Below, piece after piece: positions 43,594-52,930 of a stretch of 64,000 nucleotides of DNA. The DNA comes from Deltaproteobacteria bacterium (GTDB lineage: Bacteria; Desulfobacterota; Desulfuromonadia; Geobacterales; Geobacteraceae): NCBI GenBank assembly GCA_009668975.1, contig SBEG01000019.1:1-64000 (forward strand), in the 5' to 3' direction. The notes under the pieces are model-generated. The model saw only the letters and a list, made by a program, of their open reading frames with translations. It made no database searches and was not told where the DNA came from. Made by a program: the position numbers and the translations under genes. Every line of letters starts with the position of its first letter. Position 1 is the first letter of the stretch.

Positions 43594-44553
43594 TTACCGC
43601 CCTGAAACCAGAGCAGCCCACCAGGCCACCACAGGAACAGCAGCGGCCCCAAGCGCCAGCAGGACATTACCACGAGTGCCGGGACGACCACGCCTCTCAA
43701 CAAAAAATGCAGCTGCCAAACCGAAAAGTAGCCCAAACACGAAGCCAAAGAGGTGCGCTCCGATATCGGTATTTTCCCCTGACGTGCCAAGCATTGCCAA
43801 TAAGGCAAGAGCTCCGGCAACAGGCCGAAACCAGCTGTTGCGAAGTCGACCATTCCCACGAACCACCTGTAATGCGGCAAGGATGCCGACTGCTCCGAAG
43901 ACCAGAGTAGAAGCACCGATAGACGTATGATAGGCGGGGTGAAACCAGGCATTCACAAAGGTGCCAAGGACACCGGACAACACGAGCAGGGTCCAGGCAA
44001 GCCCCGCCCCAAGATCCCGGCAGAGATAGACGATGAAAAAACCGCCTATGGTAAGGTTCCCGAATAGGTGCAGCACCCCGGAATGGAGAGTGAGAGCAGT
44101 GACTGACCGCCACCATTGCCCGTCGAGGATCTTGCCTGCTTGAGCGCTACCCAATTCCAGCCAATTGACGGGAGCGTGACCGAAGAGTGAGATTTCGAGG
44201 TGAGTGAGGTTGTGAAAGGTAGCCAAAAGCAGGAGAACCGAGAGCGTTGAAAGTGTGTTTTCCGCCAGGGGGATGGTCTTTGAAGCACGTGGTGGCCAGT
44301 TACGGTTTTCATCTTCAAAGTTGCGCAATTCATCCAATGCGAGAGCAAAAGAGCCCGCCGGGACACGGAGGGTCCAGCCTTTTCCTTCTTGCTCAACGCG
44401 ACAGGGAACGGCGCGGGACTCCAGAACCAGAGCCCAGAGGCTGGCCCTTCTTTGGGGAAGGATTGTCAGCGCAGCCGAGCCTTCCCGCAGGTCAGCAGGT
44501 ATGGCGCGCCATGGCCCACATTCCAGGCCGATTACTTCCGTATCACTCTCCAT
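43594..44553 (-). CDS. Rhomboid-family intramembrane serine protease
   Basis: 319 aa. An N-terminal cytosolic region of about 105 residues precedes six or seven membrane segments. Landmarks: WWRSVTALTLHSGVLHLFGN (loop 1 WR and HxxxN), catalytic Ser in the GASTLVFGAVG segment (GxSx), and catalytic His in NTDIGAHLFGFVFGLLFG. It cleaves membrane proteins within the bilayer; substrates unknown. The final helix and RR-rich linker are at the C-terminus. It is likely in one run with the lipoprotein and CYTH genes upstream. Confidence 0.9.
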   Translation of the reverse strand: MESDTEVIGLECGPWRAIPADLREGSAALTILPQRRASLWALVLESRAVPCRVEQEGKGWTLRVPAGSFALALDELRNFEDENRNWPPRASKTIPLAENTLSTLSVLLLLATFHNLTHLEISLFGHAPVNWLELGSAQAGKILDGQWWRSVTALTLHSGVLHLFGNLTIGGFFIVYLCRDLGAGLAWTLLVLSGVLGTFVNAWFHPAYHTSIGASTLVFGAVGILAALQVVRGNGRLRNSWFRPVAGALALLAMLGTSGENTDIGAHLFGFVFGLLFGLAAAFFVERRGRPGTRGNVLLALGAAAVPVVAWWAALVSGR

Positions 44554-44610
44554 AGCAATCAGCAGTGCATGAACTCCTCAAGGACGCACGGAACGTAGAA
44601 ACCTGGCAGG

Positions 44611-44880
44611 CTAACGGCATCGTACCGCTCCAACAATCCTGGCCGGACTGAAAGGCTCTTCCTTATAGTAGTTATGCCTGAGAACGTCGTAACCCTGAGG
44701 ACAGTGTATTTCGGCCTGTTCTTCCCAATCCCGGTGCAGGATACTGGAGTTGAGCAGGGAGGTCGTCCCGTCATCATGGACCTCTATCTCGATAGTGTCG
44801 GCAACTCTGGCGGTACGCACAGTCTGCGAGCAAGCGGATAACAGCATCAGCATAAGCAGAATAAATCCGGATCGTACCAT
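44611..44880 (-). CDS. Small predicted lipoprotein
   Basis: 89 aa from ATG 44880. Lipobox at the end of a short signal peptide (ILLMLMLLSACSQ), cleavage before Cys about residue 17. The mature part has two further Cys (IHCPQGYDVLRH and VGAVRCR), probably a disulfide, and resembles no family I can name. It starts 28 bp after the CYTH gene ends. The frame is open 24 codons upstream, but those codons overlap nothing useful and would hide the lipobox. Confidence 0.6.
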   Translation of the reverse strand: MVRSGFILLMLMLLSACSQTVRTARVADTIEIEVHDDGTTSLLNSSILHRDWEEQAEIHCPQGYDVLRHNYYKEEPFSPARIVGAVRCR

Positions 44881-44908
44881 ACTCGTGCCCCTCGATTCTT
44901 GCAGCAGT

Positions 44909-45379
44909 TTATTTTTTCCAGGTGGAAAAAGGGTTTCCGGCCAGATACGCATTGTAATATCTTACCTCACCGGTTACCTCCTGTCCAAGCCAGTCAGGGA
45001 ATTCCGGCTGCTGTTCCTCGTCTTCCAGTTCCACTTCCGCCAATACAAGCCCTTTGTTTCCGCCCAGGAATTCGTCCACATCCCAGGTAAAACCTTTCAC
45101 ATCAACGTGGTAGCGGATTTTTTCCACCGTTCCACCCCTGCTCATGCTCCCCAGCATCGCTTCGGCGTCGGCCACGGGAATCCGGTACTCGAACTCATCC
45201 CGCGAGATACCCTCGGTCCGGCCTTTGACGGTCAGATAACCTTGATCACCAAGTATCCGGACCCGGACGGTGATATCTTCACCTGTCACCAGATACCCCT
45301 GACGACAAGGCAGACCCGGGCATCCATTTTTCCACGAGTCATTTTTGACCAGGAATTTTCTTTCAATTTCACGTGCCAT
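44909..45379 (-). CDS. CYTH-domain protein (triphosphate tunnel metalloenzyme)
   Basis: 156 aa. Begins AREIERKFLVKND with the ExExK signature of the CYTH superfamily. Further tunnel residues are in TVRVRILGDQGYLTVKGRTE, ISRDEFEYRIP, IRYHVDVKGFTWDVDEF and AEVELEDEEQQPEFPDW. Relatives are inorganic triphosphatases or class IV adenylate cyclases; length and the LTVKG/EFEY pattern favour a tripolyphosphatase-like enzyme. Starts at the second of two adjacent ATGs (45382 or 45379). Confidence 0.87.
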   Translation of the reverse strand: MAREIERKFLVKNDSWKNGCPGLPCRQGYLVTGEDITVRVRILGDQGYLTVKGRTEGISRDEFEYRIPVADAEAMLGSMSRGGTVEKIRYHVDVKGFTWDVDEFLGGNKGLVLAEVELEDEEQQPEFPDWLGQEVTGEVRYYNAYLAGNPFSTWKK

Positions 45380-45542
45380 CACTTACTCCGTTCCGGTTTC
45401 AGAGAAAAAACCCCCGAGACAAAAAAGTACTCCAGAGCCCCATGATTCGTACCACAACCAGCCCGACATGAGCTATGATGTCTGCGACACCCGGGTTTAT
45501 GCCGGATTTATTAATCACGATCACTCAAAAGAGGCGACATTG

Positions 45543-46421
45543 ATGATTCAGGGTTGGGTCCTGATAGCACTCTGTTCCGCAATGGGGGATGCACTGCGCG
45601 ACCTGTCGGCAAAGTGCGTTCTGACCAAGGAAAATTCCCTTCTGTTCACCTGGTTAATATTTGCCCTGCCACTTCCGGCAATCTATGCCGCGGACTATCT
45701 CTGCGGTGTACCACGGCCCGCACCCGGCTTTTATGGAGCACTACTCATCGCACTCCCACTGGAAATTCTGGCCCAGATTCTCTATATGCAGGCGCTCCGG
45801 CTTTCGCCTCTCAGCATCGTTGCCCCGCTACTCGCCCTTTCTCCCGTCTTCATGCTGGCGGTTCCCTTTCTGCTCATTGGGGAGAGAATCAGCCTCCTCG
45901 CCGGGACCGGGGTTCTCCTCATCGCCTCGGGCGCCTATGTCCTGAACGCCGGCACAGTAAAAAAGGGGTTCCTTGAACCCTTCCGAGCACTTTTGCGTGA
46001 ACGCGGCGCGGTGTACATGTGCCTGGTGGCGCTGCTCTTTTCCTTCACAGCCACCCTTTCGAAAAAAGCGATCATGCTCTCATCCCCACTGCACTACATG
46101 GCCGTTTACTGGACCGGCATCGTTGTGGGCATGATTCCGCTGCTTTTCTTTACCTATCGGGGAAACTGGCCGAAAACACTCCGTAACGGAGCGGTACGAA
46201 AAGCTCTCTTCCCTGCCCTCATTTTCGTGGTGGCGGTATTTGCCGCTGCCTATGCCATGAGCATTACCAAGGTGACCTATGTTACCACGATAAAAAGGCT
46301 CAGCATTTTGTTCAGCATCCTGCTTGCGGGCATGATCCTCAAGGAAGAGTCCATCAGTGAACGTCTGGCCGGAGGAGCCCTCATGATCACCGGCTTCGCA
46401 CTCATTGTTCTGTTCGGATAA
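45543..46421 (+). CDS. DMT superfamily (EamA) transporter
   Basis: 292 aa, about ten transmembrane helices in two EamA halves (IQGWVLIALCSAMGDALRDL; second half from about residue 155, YMCLVALLFSFTATLSKKAI). Drug/metabolite exporter family; substrate unknown. The conserved ALRLSPLSIVAPLLALSPVF in the first half is typical. ATG 45543 is preferred (AGAGG upstream); the longer open frame to 45345 would add a hydrophilic leader overlapping the divergent CYTH start. Confidence 0.87.
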   Translation: MIQGWVLIALCSAMGDALRDLSAKCVLTKENSLLFTWLIFALPLPAIYAADYLCGVPRPAPGFYGALLIALPLEILAQILYMQALRLSPLSIVAPLLALSPVFMLAVPFLLIGERISLLAGTGVLLIASGAYVLNAGTVKKGFLEPFRALLRERGAVYMCLVALLFSFTATLSKKAIMLSSPLHYMAVYWTGIVVGMIPLLFFTYRGNWPKTLRNGAVRKALFPALIFVVAVFAAAYAMSITKVTYVTTIKRLSILFSILLAGMILKEESISERLAGGALMITGFALIVLFG

Positions 46422-46709
46422 AGAAGGTGCACCCTCTTATCTGGCAGTTCAGGAAAATACCCCACGAGAAATCCCCCACCTGGAAGCAGGCACTGCTGAA
46501 AAACGTATGAAGACTTTCTTTCACCAACAAATAGTACTCACGGAAATGATACTTGTCATGCACTATTTAATAAAACTCCGAAAGCTGCCAGGCAACAATT
46601 ACCCTCTGGACAGGCATTTGCTTAACGAGTAGGGTGAACATCCTCCTGATCCGGCGTGACCGGCCAACCTAGGAGAAGTTTTCAAACACTATAAAAAACA
46701 GGCTGCCCC

Positions 46710-48014
46710 ATGGACTATATTGCTGATCTCCACGTACATTCCCCCTTTTCCCGGGCCACAAGCAAGGAGTGCTCGACCGCGGGACTCTTCGCCTGGGCTC
46801 GAATCAAGGGCATTCAAGTGGTCGGTTCGGGAGACTTCACCCATCCGGGCTGGCTTCAGCGTCTGAAAGAAGATCTGGAACCGGCAGAGAACGGATTTTT
46901 CCGCCTCCGTAACGAAAACGTCCCGCTCCCACGGCAAAGGGCAACGGCAGAACCGGTCCGTTTTATTCTCACCGCAGAAATCAGCTGTATTTACAAACGG
47001 CATGGCGCGGTGCGCAAGGTCCATAACCTGGTCTATGTGCCCGATTTTGCCTCCGCGGAGAGGGTAAACGCCCGCTTGGCAAAAATCGGCAACATTCTCT
47101 CGGACGGCCGCCCGATAATCGGACTCGACTCGCGGGATCTTCTGGAAATCGTCCTGGAGGAGGCCCCCGAAGGCTTCCTCGTGCCTGCCCACATCTGGAC
47201 ACCCTGGTTCTCCCTTTTCGGATCGAAATCGGGTTTCAACCGAATCGAGGAGTGCTTCGGCGACCTGACGCACCATGTATTCGCCCTGGAAACCGGCCTG
47301 TCATCCGACCCGGACATGAACCGGCTGATCTCTGCCCTGGACCGTTTCGCCTTGATCTCCAATTCGGACTGCCATTCCCCCTCCCGCCTCGGCCGGGAAG
47401 CAAACCTCTTTGCCACCGACTTTGACTATTTTTCTCTCCGAGAGGCCCTGCGGGCAAACTCCAGAGACGTTTTCCGCGGCACGGTCGAATTTTTCCCCGA
47501 AGAAGGGAAATATCACTTGGACGGTCACCGGACCTGTGGCGTCAGGTTCGAGCCGGAAGAAACCCGCAAGGCTGAAAACCTTTGCCCGGTCTGCAAAAAA
47601 CCGCTCACCGTCGGCGTCCTGCACCGGGTCATGGAGCTGGCGGATCGGCAGGAACCGCTCTATTCCGCCACCGCTCCGATTTTCCACAGCCTGATTCCCC
47701 TTCCCGAGGTGCTGGGCGGAATACTGGGGGTCGGTCCGGTTTCAAAAGCGGTGGAAAAAGCATTTGGGCTCGTAATTGAACACTTTGGCTCCGAGTTCGG
47801 CGTCCTGCTCCATGCCTCGGCGGAAGAGATCCGGGAGTTTTCCCCCTTGCTTGCCGAGGCAATCTGCCGAATGCGGCAAGGACAGGTTATCCGGCAAGGG
47901 GGATATGACGGAGAATTCGGCTCGATTCGGCTCTTTGAGGATGTCGAGCTCCGACAGTTGCGCGATTCCCTGGGCCCGATCCCAGGAGAAAAGCCGGGCA
48001 GGAGCCGAAAGTAA
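46710..48014 (+). CDS. PHP-domain protein, endonuclease Q-like
   Basis: 434 aa. The PHP metal site starts at residue 5 (DLHVHSPFSRATSKECST, HxH), followed by GSGDFTHPGWL, FILTAEISCIYKR, VPAHIWTPWFSLFG and the late DCHSPSRLG motif. After residue 270 comes a Zn-finger-like pair (CPVCKKPL plus a distal CGVRF) and a C-terminal domain with HSLIPLPEVLGGILG and FGLVIEHFGSEFGVLLHAS. This order matches endonuclease Q (about 420 aa), which nicks DNA 5' of deaminated bases or abasic sites in Thermococcales and some bacteria. Activity here is inferred. Confidence 0.8.
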   Translation: MDYIADLHVHSPFSRATSKECSTAGLFAWARIKGIQVVGSGDFTHPGWLQRLKEDLEPAENGFFRLRNENVPLPRQRATAEPVRFILTAEISCIYKRHGAVRKVHNLVYVPDFASAERVNARLAKIGNILSDGRPIIGLDSRDLLEIVLEEAPEGFLVPAHIWTPWFSLFGSKSGFNRIEECFGDLTHHVFALETGLSSDPDMNRLISALDRFALISNSDCHSPSRLGREANLFATDFDYFSLREALRANSRDVFRGTVEFFPEEGKYHLDGHRTCGVRFEPEETRKAENLCPVCKKPLTVGVLHRVMELADRQEPLYSATAPIFHSLIPLPEVLGGILGVGPVSKAVEKAFGLVIEHFGSEFGVLLHASAEEIREFSPLLAEAICRMRQGQVIRQGGYDGEFGSIRLFEDVELRQLRDSLGPIPGEKPGRSRK

Positions 48015-48479
48015 TCCTGCCTTGAATTCTCTAACGTCACCCTGACATCCCAACACAGTTCCAGTTCGCTGTTTTGTCACCAGCTTACAAAATTTTGTCA
48101 TTTTTTGTAATTTTTGCACCTCTGTACCAGAATCATAACTCTCTATACCCTGCCAAAGCGCCTCACAGAGCACACTCACAACAAAAACCTTACAAATGGC
48201 ATACGAATTGCTATCCAAATCGACATCGGAAGAGTATCGATTTCACCCTTAAAATACTAAAGGCCGGCTTTTTCCTTCCGATAGAAAACTTATCAGCGCC
48301 GCAGTATCCCCGTTTGACGACGACCCTCCTCTTCCGTGTAGTCAAGGACTACACGAGCGCGCCCATTTTTCCTCATCCCCGGAAAAGCGAAGAGTCTTCT
48401 CTTCCTTGACGTGACCAGTCTCGCACGAGATTTCTCTTTATCTCTCCCACGCGACTGGCTGTCAGACAAGGAACGCAGC
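48015..48479. other. Intergenic region with an inverted repeat
   Basis: 465 bp, no supportable gene. An 8-bp inverted repeat, GTGTAGTC (48336-48343) and GACTACAC (48347-48354), separated by AAG could be an operator for the following small exported protein. Confidence 0.35.
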
Positions 48480-48872
48480 ATGAAACTCGTCAAACAGACA
48501 GTAATGGTCCTTGCGGCTCTATTGGTAACGGTCAGTGGAAACCTCCCTTGCTTTTCTGGCGAAGACTCACTTTCTTCGATAGTTATCAAGGACGCCGTGA
48601 TCGGTGGCGTGGCAGGCGGGTTGGTGGGGGCAGCGGTCATGGCTTTCACGAGAAAACCGGGCCAGCACTTGGAGTACATGGCCTATGGAGCGGCAGGAGG
48701 TGCCGTTGCTGGTGGGGCCTATGGCCTATTCAAGTCACAGACGTCACTAGTGGCGATCGAAGGAGACAAGGTCAGCATTGACGTTCCATTGATCATGCCC
48801 GATGTTCAGGAAAAAGGAGCACGGGGAACCAACGTCACGATTATGGCGGAATTGATAAGTGGCAAGTTCTGA
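48480..48872 (+). CDS. Exported glycine-zipper-like hypothetical protein
   Basis: 130 aa from ATG 48480. Signal peptide to about residue 25 (VLAALLVTVSGNLPCFSG). Two glycine-rich hydrophobic stretches follow (VIGGVAGGLVGAAVMAF and AAGGAVAGGAYGLF), like glycine-zipper outer membrane or lipoprotein-like proteins. The C-terminal 45 residues are hydrophilic beta-rich (VAIEGDKVSIDVPLI). No family named. It stands alone and converges with the GGDEF protein gene. Confidence 0.65.
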   Translation: MKLVKQTVMVLAALLVTVSGNLPCFSGEDSLSSIVIKDAVIGGVAGGLVGAAVMAFTRKPGQHLEYMAYGAAGGAVAGGAYGLFKSQTSLVAIEGDKVSIDVPLIMPDVQEKGARGTNVTIMAELISGKF

Positions 48873-48937
48873 GCAAGTGGCAGGTGGATACCTGAGATAA
48901 AAACTTGTTTCATGCCGGGAGACAAACAAAGATTGGA

Positions 48938-51016
48938 TCAGGCGCTTGCTTTAGGTTCTCCCAGGGGACGGAACACGGGGGCAGATGCCGCAGGGTTGGC
49001 GCTGGCCGGGGAATCGAAATGCACGACCCGGTTGCGGCCGGAAAGCTTGGCACGGTGGAGCGCCACATCGGCTGAGCCCATCAAGGACTGATAGTCATTA
49101 CCATTGGCAGGAGCTGTTGCAATACCGATACTGACCGTGAGGCGACCAAGCGGCAGATTCTCTTCATGGGTAAACCCGGCCCTTTCCACCTCGCGGCGAA
49201 ACCGTTCCGCTACGCAGAACGATTCCTTTTTTGACGTTCCGGGCAGAATAATGCAGAACCTCTCCCCGCCAAAACGGGTTACGATATCCATCTGGCGAGC
49301 GGAACTTTTCAAGAGACGCGCCGTCTTTTTCAGCACCACATCGCCGGCGGCGTGACCGCACAACTCGTTGTAAACCTTAAAGTTGTCCAGATCAACCAGA
49401 AGAATTGTGACGCTCTGCTGCTGCCTGCCGCAGCGGCTCAACTCCTCGTCCAATCGCTGCTCCAGGAAGCGGCGATTAAAGAGGCCGGTAAGTGGATCGG
49501 CAAGGGTAATTTCTTCCAGCTGCGCTGCTTTCTCGCTGAATTCAGTCCTCTCCAGCACTACACAGGCATGCCGCGCCACCGTGGTGAGGAGTTCCAGATC
49601 CGCATCCGAAAAGATTGCGCCGTTACGCTTGTCCGACAGATTCAGCACTCCGATTACGGAGCCCTTCACCCGCAGAGGAATACTGATGAATGATTTGGTC
49701 TTGAACCGGGAGCGGTTGGGAATCCTGACCCGTGCATCCTGTTCGATGTCCTTTACCAGGAGAGGCTCACCGCTTTCCGCCACCTTGCCGGCAATCCCCC
49801 TGCCGACGCGCGCACTCATGCTGCGAGCCAGCTGCAGGCTCATTCCCAGGACCGACTCGATTCGGAGGTTCTTGCCGTTATCGTCTATCAGCATGAGAGA
49901 CCCCGAAGACGCCTGAAGAAGATCAGCGGCCGTTTCAAGGATCGAGAGGTACAGGTCACGCCGATTTTCCGCCAACGAGATGGTACTCAGTACCGAGACG
50001 AATTTGCCCGCCAGAGATGCCTCCAGCCGATGCGATTCTTCCGCCCGGAATTGCAGCAGCTTTGCCCCAACCCGGTCGGTAATCATTTCCACCAGAAGAG
50101 TATCGCGATACTTCAGATCAGCATCGAAAATGGCCAGCAGGCCCAACAGCTGGCCGCCACTGGAGATCGGCAGACAGAGCGCCCTTTCCGCCACCACCAA
50201 AGGAAAATGTTCGCCCATCTGCTTCTCGGGTACCACTACCGGACTGAAGTCGCCATAGGGGAAAAGAGCGGCAAGCTGCTTTTCCGTACAGGTGCCGAGA
50301 ATTTTCACCATGCCGATGAGGCCACGCAACGTCAGATCATTTCCCAGGCCGTTCCTGAACCCGATAGCCACCCGGGGAATATCGAAGAGAATACCAAGGG
50401 TTTCACTCAGGAGCCCCAGCAAGTCTTCCGGGTTTGAGATACCTTCCATATGGGCCAGGATCCCGCGAACCGACCGGAACATCTCGACATTCTTTTCCAG
50501 CAGCCGTGCCTGGATACTGTCGGCTACCAGTCCACCGAGCAAACGGAAAACTTCCTTTGCCGCATCCTTGACCTCCTGGGAAGCGGCCGCCGGCAGTTTT
50601 TCCAACTCTTCCAACAAGGCAAAACCGTCAATTCGGTCGGACTTCGCCAGCTTCTCCATTAAGAATAGATCAAGGGTTGAATTCCTGACCCCGCCCCCGA
50701 CGAAGCAATAGCGAAACCGGTCAGCAACCTGGTACGGCACGGCAAAATTCATGAGACCCGCCCGGCAGCTGAAAACCATTGGCTTCTGTTTAGCAAGGGC
50801 CAGCTTGACCGCCCTTTCGTAGGACGGCTCACATTTTTCGATGCAGACCAGGTTACAAGCCAGAACCCCGCACAGCGGAGAAACCGTTCCCAGGCGAGTT
50901 ACAACGCCATCCTTTTCATAGAAAAGAGCTAGGTCAAACTTTTCAAGAAAAGGATACCCACGAAGAATTTCAAGAAGCTCTAGGGGCTTATAGGTTACCG
51001 ACTCATCTTGGTTCAT
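48938..51016 (-). CDS. PocR-GAF-GGDEF signalling protein (diguanylate cyclase candidate)
   Basis: 692 aa. Residues 1-165: a PocR-type sensory domain with conserved Cys and FSCRAGLMNFAVPYQV. Residues 175-330: an atypical GAF-like region. Residues 335-495: a GAF domain (LQASSGSLMLIDDNGKNLRI, GRGIAGKVAESGEPLLVKDI). Residues 510-680: a GGDEF domain with DPLTGLFNRRFLEQRLDEEL and LLVDLDNFKVYNELCGHAAG. The signature is GGERF at 583-587; the metal-binding third residue Glu is kept, but the fourth is Arg. An RxxD inhibitory site (RQMD) lies five residues before it. The Asp after GHAAG is kept, which argues for GTP/c-di-GMP rather than the Ser-type hybrid cyclases. ATG 51016 follows GAGGA. Confidence 0.88.
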   Translation of the reverse strand: MNQDESVTYKPLELLEILRGYPFLEKFDLALFYEKDGVVTRLGTVSPLCGVLACNLVCIEKCEPSYERAVKLALAKQKPMVFSCRAGLMNFAVPYQVADRFRYCFVGGGVRNSTLDLFLMEKLAKSDRIDGFALLEELEKLPAAASQEVKDAAKEVFRLLGGLVADSIQARLLEKNVEMFRSVRGILAHMEGISNPEDLLGLLSETLGILFDIPRVAIGFRNGLGNDLTLRGLIGMVKILGTCTEKQLAALFPYGDFSPVVVPEKQMGEHFPLVVAERALCLPISSGGQLLGLLAIFDADLKYRDTLLVEMITDRVGAKLLQFRAEESHRLEASLAGKFVSVLSTISLAENRRDLYLSILETAADLLQASSGSLMLIDDNGKNLRIESVLGMSLQLARSMSARVGRGIAGKVAESGEPLLVKDIEQDARVRIPNRSRFKTKSFISIPLRVKGSVIGVLNLSDKRNGAIFSDADLELLTTVARHACVVLERTEFSEKAAQLEEITLADPLTGLFNRRFLEQRLDEELSRCGRQQQSVTILLVDLDNFKVYNELCGHAAGDVVLKKTARLLKSSARQMDIVTRFGGERFCIILPGTSKKESFCVAERFRREVERAGFTHEENLPLGRLTVSIGIATAPANGNDYQSLMGSADVALHRAKLSGRNRVVHFDSPASANPAASAPVFRPLGEPKASA

Positions 51017-51108
51017 TGTTTTCCTCATGAACACTACTGTCTCGAAAATTCCAACCATCCAAGCCGACTTAGTGATTTTCCGCGGAGATTGGTGTAACTG
51101 CCCGTTGT

Positions 51109-52494
51109 TTACAAAGCCCCGCCAACCGTTATCTCGGAAATAAGCAGAGTCGGCTGGGCATCGGAGACCGGGGCTCCCTGTCCGTCCTTGCCGCAGGTCC
51201 CGATGCCGAAACCGAGATCATTGCCAATTTTTGTCACTTTCTTCAGCACATCGGGGCCATTTCCGGTCAGCGTCGCGCCTCGCACCGGCTCGCCGATGGT
51301 GCCGTTTTGAATCAGATATCCTTCGGAAACCTCGAAAACGAAGTCACCGGTTACCGTATTGACCTGACCGCCGCCCATCTTTTTCACAAACAGGCCCTGC
51401 GGCACCTCCCTGACAATCTCCTCGGGAGAAGACTCCCCCGGAGCAATGAGCGTATTGGTCATGCGTACGATCGGCTTGGCATGGTACGACTCGCGCCGGC
51501 CGTTGCCGGTTGAGACGCAGCCATCTTTCATGGCAGAGAGCCGGTCGTAGAGGTAGCATTTGAGGATGCCGTTTTCCACCAGAACGGTCTTTTGCGCGGC
51601 AACTCCCTCATCATCATAGGAGAAAGACCCCCGGGCATGGGGGATGGTCGCATCGTCAATCACGGTAACAAGAGAAGAAGCAACTTGGGTGCCAATCTTT
51701 CCGGTATAGACGGACATGCCCGACTGAGCAAGATCAGCTTCCAGCCCATGACCGATTGCTTCGTGCACCATGGTACCGCCCGCTTCGGAGGAAATCACCA
51801 CCGGCATGGTTCCTGCGGGCGCCTTGCGGGCTGAAAGCATCATGAGTGCCCGCCCGGCTGCGGTACGGGCCACCTCCTCCGGGCTGGTCTGCTCGAACAG
51901 TTCGAAGCCGCGAAATCCGCCGATCGGTTCATAGCCGGTTTGAATAACATCCCCGTCCGCTGCCACCACCTGGCTCAGAAAGACCGTACCGGTCCTGCCG
52001 GTCTCGATAAAATCCCCCAAGGAATTGGCAATCTGGGTGCGGACTTTCCCATCACGGTAGACCACCATGACCTGACGAACACGGCTGTCGATGCTGCGCG
52101 CGGCCTCGTCGGCGCGCCGGACCAGCGCAACCTTGTCCTGCAGCGATACGGACCCCGGAGAGATCTTGATCGGGAAGCCCGAGCCGACAATCTTTGGCCG
52201 CAGATCAATAGCGGAACCGAACTCCCGGCCCCTGACGGCACGGCTCACCGTCCGGGCCAATTCCAGAAGAGCTTTCTCCGTGACCTCATTGGTGTAGGCA
52301 TAGGCGGTTCTGAGATCGGAAATAACGCGAATGCCGACCCCGCGATCCGTCCCCGCAATGATTTTTTCAATCTTTCCGTCTTCACAGACAATGGAAGTGG
52401 AAGATCCTTCCTCGAAATAAATATCCGCAAATTCGCCCCCTTCGGAAAGGGCGCTGCGCAATATGCGGGATAGGTCCATGGCATCAAGAATCAT
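51109..52494 (-). CDS. tldD: TldD-family metallopeptidase
   Basis: 461 aa. TldD of the TldD/TldE (PmbA) protease pair, which degrades or matures small peptides. The zinc site HEAIGHGLEAD (HExxxH) lies in EAGGTMVHEAIGH, with a downstream Cys in GIGTCGKDGQGAPVSDAQPT. ATG 52494 has AGGAG at good spacing and overlaps the end of the DUF4911 gene, so the two are coupled. The TldE partner is not in the window. Confidence 0.92.
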   Translation of the reverse strand: MILDAMDLSRILRSALSEGGEFADIYFEEGSSTSIVCEDGKIEKIIAGTDRGVGIRVISDLRTAYAYTNEVTEKALLELARTVSRAVRGREFGSAIDLRPKIVGSGFPIKISPGSVSLQDKVALVRRADEAARSIDSRVRQVMVVYRDGKVRTQIANSLGDFIETGRTGTVFLSQVVAADGDVIQTGYEPIGGFRGFELFEQTSPEEVARTAAGRALMMLSARKAPAGTMPVVISSEAGGTMVHEAIGHGLEADLAQSGMSVYTGKIGTQVASSLVTVIDDATIPHARGSFSYDDEGVAAQKTVLVENGILKCYLYDRLSAMKDGCVSTGNGRRESYHAKPIVRMTNTLIAPGESSPEEIVREVPQGLFVKKMGGGQVNTVTGDFVFEVSEGYLIQNGTIGEPVRGATLTGNGPDVLKKVTKIGNDLGFGIGTCGKDGQGAPVSDAQPTLLISEITVGGAL

Positions 52495-52747
52495 TGTGGG
52501 TCTCCTGTTTCAAGGGAAGGGGAAGGGCAAGGTCATCGGAAAAGGAAATCTCCGTCAAGCTCATTTCGTGAGCGAGCGCGGTAAGCAGGGCAGCCACGTC
52601 CTCCGCAAAGCATTCCGGAATCGAAAGCACGACAATTCCGTTCTGCGCATCCAGCGTACTGAGGGTTGCCAGGCCCTCGTAGGCCTCCAGGGTAAAGCGA
52701 AAATAACCTATATCACGCCGGTCGACGCGAAAATATCGTAGCAGCAT
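52484..52747 (-). CDS. DUF4911-type small protein
   Basis: 87 aa. Matches what I recall of the DUF4911 family in deltaproteobacteria: short, starting with an RRDIGYFRFTLEAYEGLATL strand-turn and ending with a helix. Function unknown. It overlaps the start of tldD by 11 bp, so co-translation is likely and a shared task is plausible. Confidence 0.7.
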   Translation of the reverse strand: MLLRYFRVDRRDIGYFRFTLEAYEGLATLSTLDAQNGIVVLSIPECFAEDVAALLTALAHEMSLTEISFSDDLALPLPLKQETHNDS

Positions 52748-52797
52748 AGCAAAGACACTCTAATTCCATTTCTCATTCAAATTGACATTCATGTTCC

Positions 52798-52847
52798 GTA
52801 GAGACGCCCCGGTGGGTGTCTCAGACGTGCCACCGGCACGTCTCTAC
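52798..52847. repeat. REP-like palindromic sequence
   Basis: Outer arms GTAGAGACG / CGTCTCTAC (52798-52806 and 52839-52847) enclose two hairpins: GAGACgCCC/GGGtGTCTC (52801-52822) and GACGTGCC/GGCACGTC (52824-52842). Located downstream of gltX in a non-coding gap. Such GTAGAGACG units occur as dispersed repeats in many bacteria. Confidence 0.6.
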
Positions 52848-52930
52848 AGCGCCATCGTGAATGCAATTTTCAATAAGCAACATCCCTTTCCTGCCGGAAG
52901 AGGGTCAGGGGTTGCCCCTGCCCTGTTCCA

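Noticed and set aside
46507..46632. 41-codon ORF after the DMT transporter
   Set aside because: No ribosome binding site, homology or composition signal; probably chance.
48938..51016. Hybrid-type (cyclic AMP-GMP) cyclase as the source for the A20 riboswitches
   Set aside because: The selectivity position after GHAAG is Asp, not Ser, so this protein is more likely a c-di-GMP enzyme.
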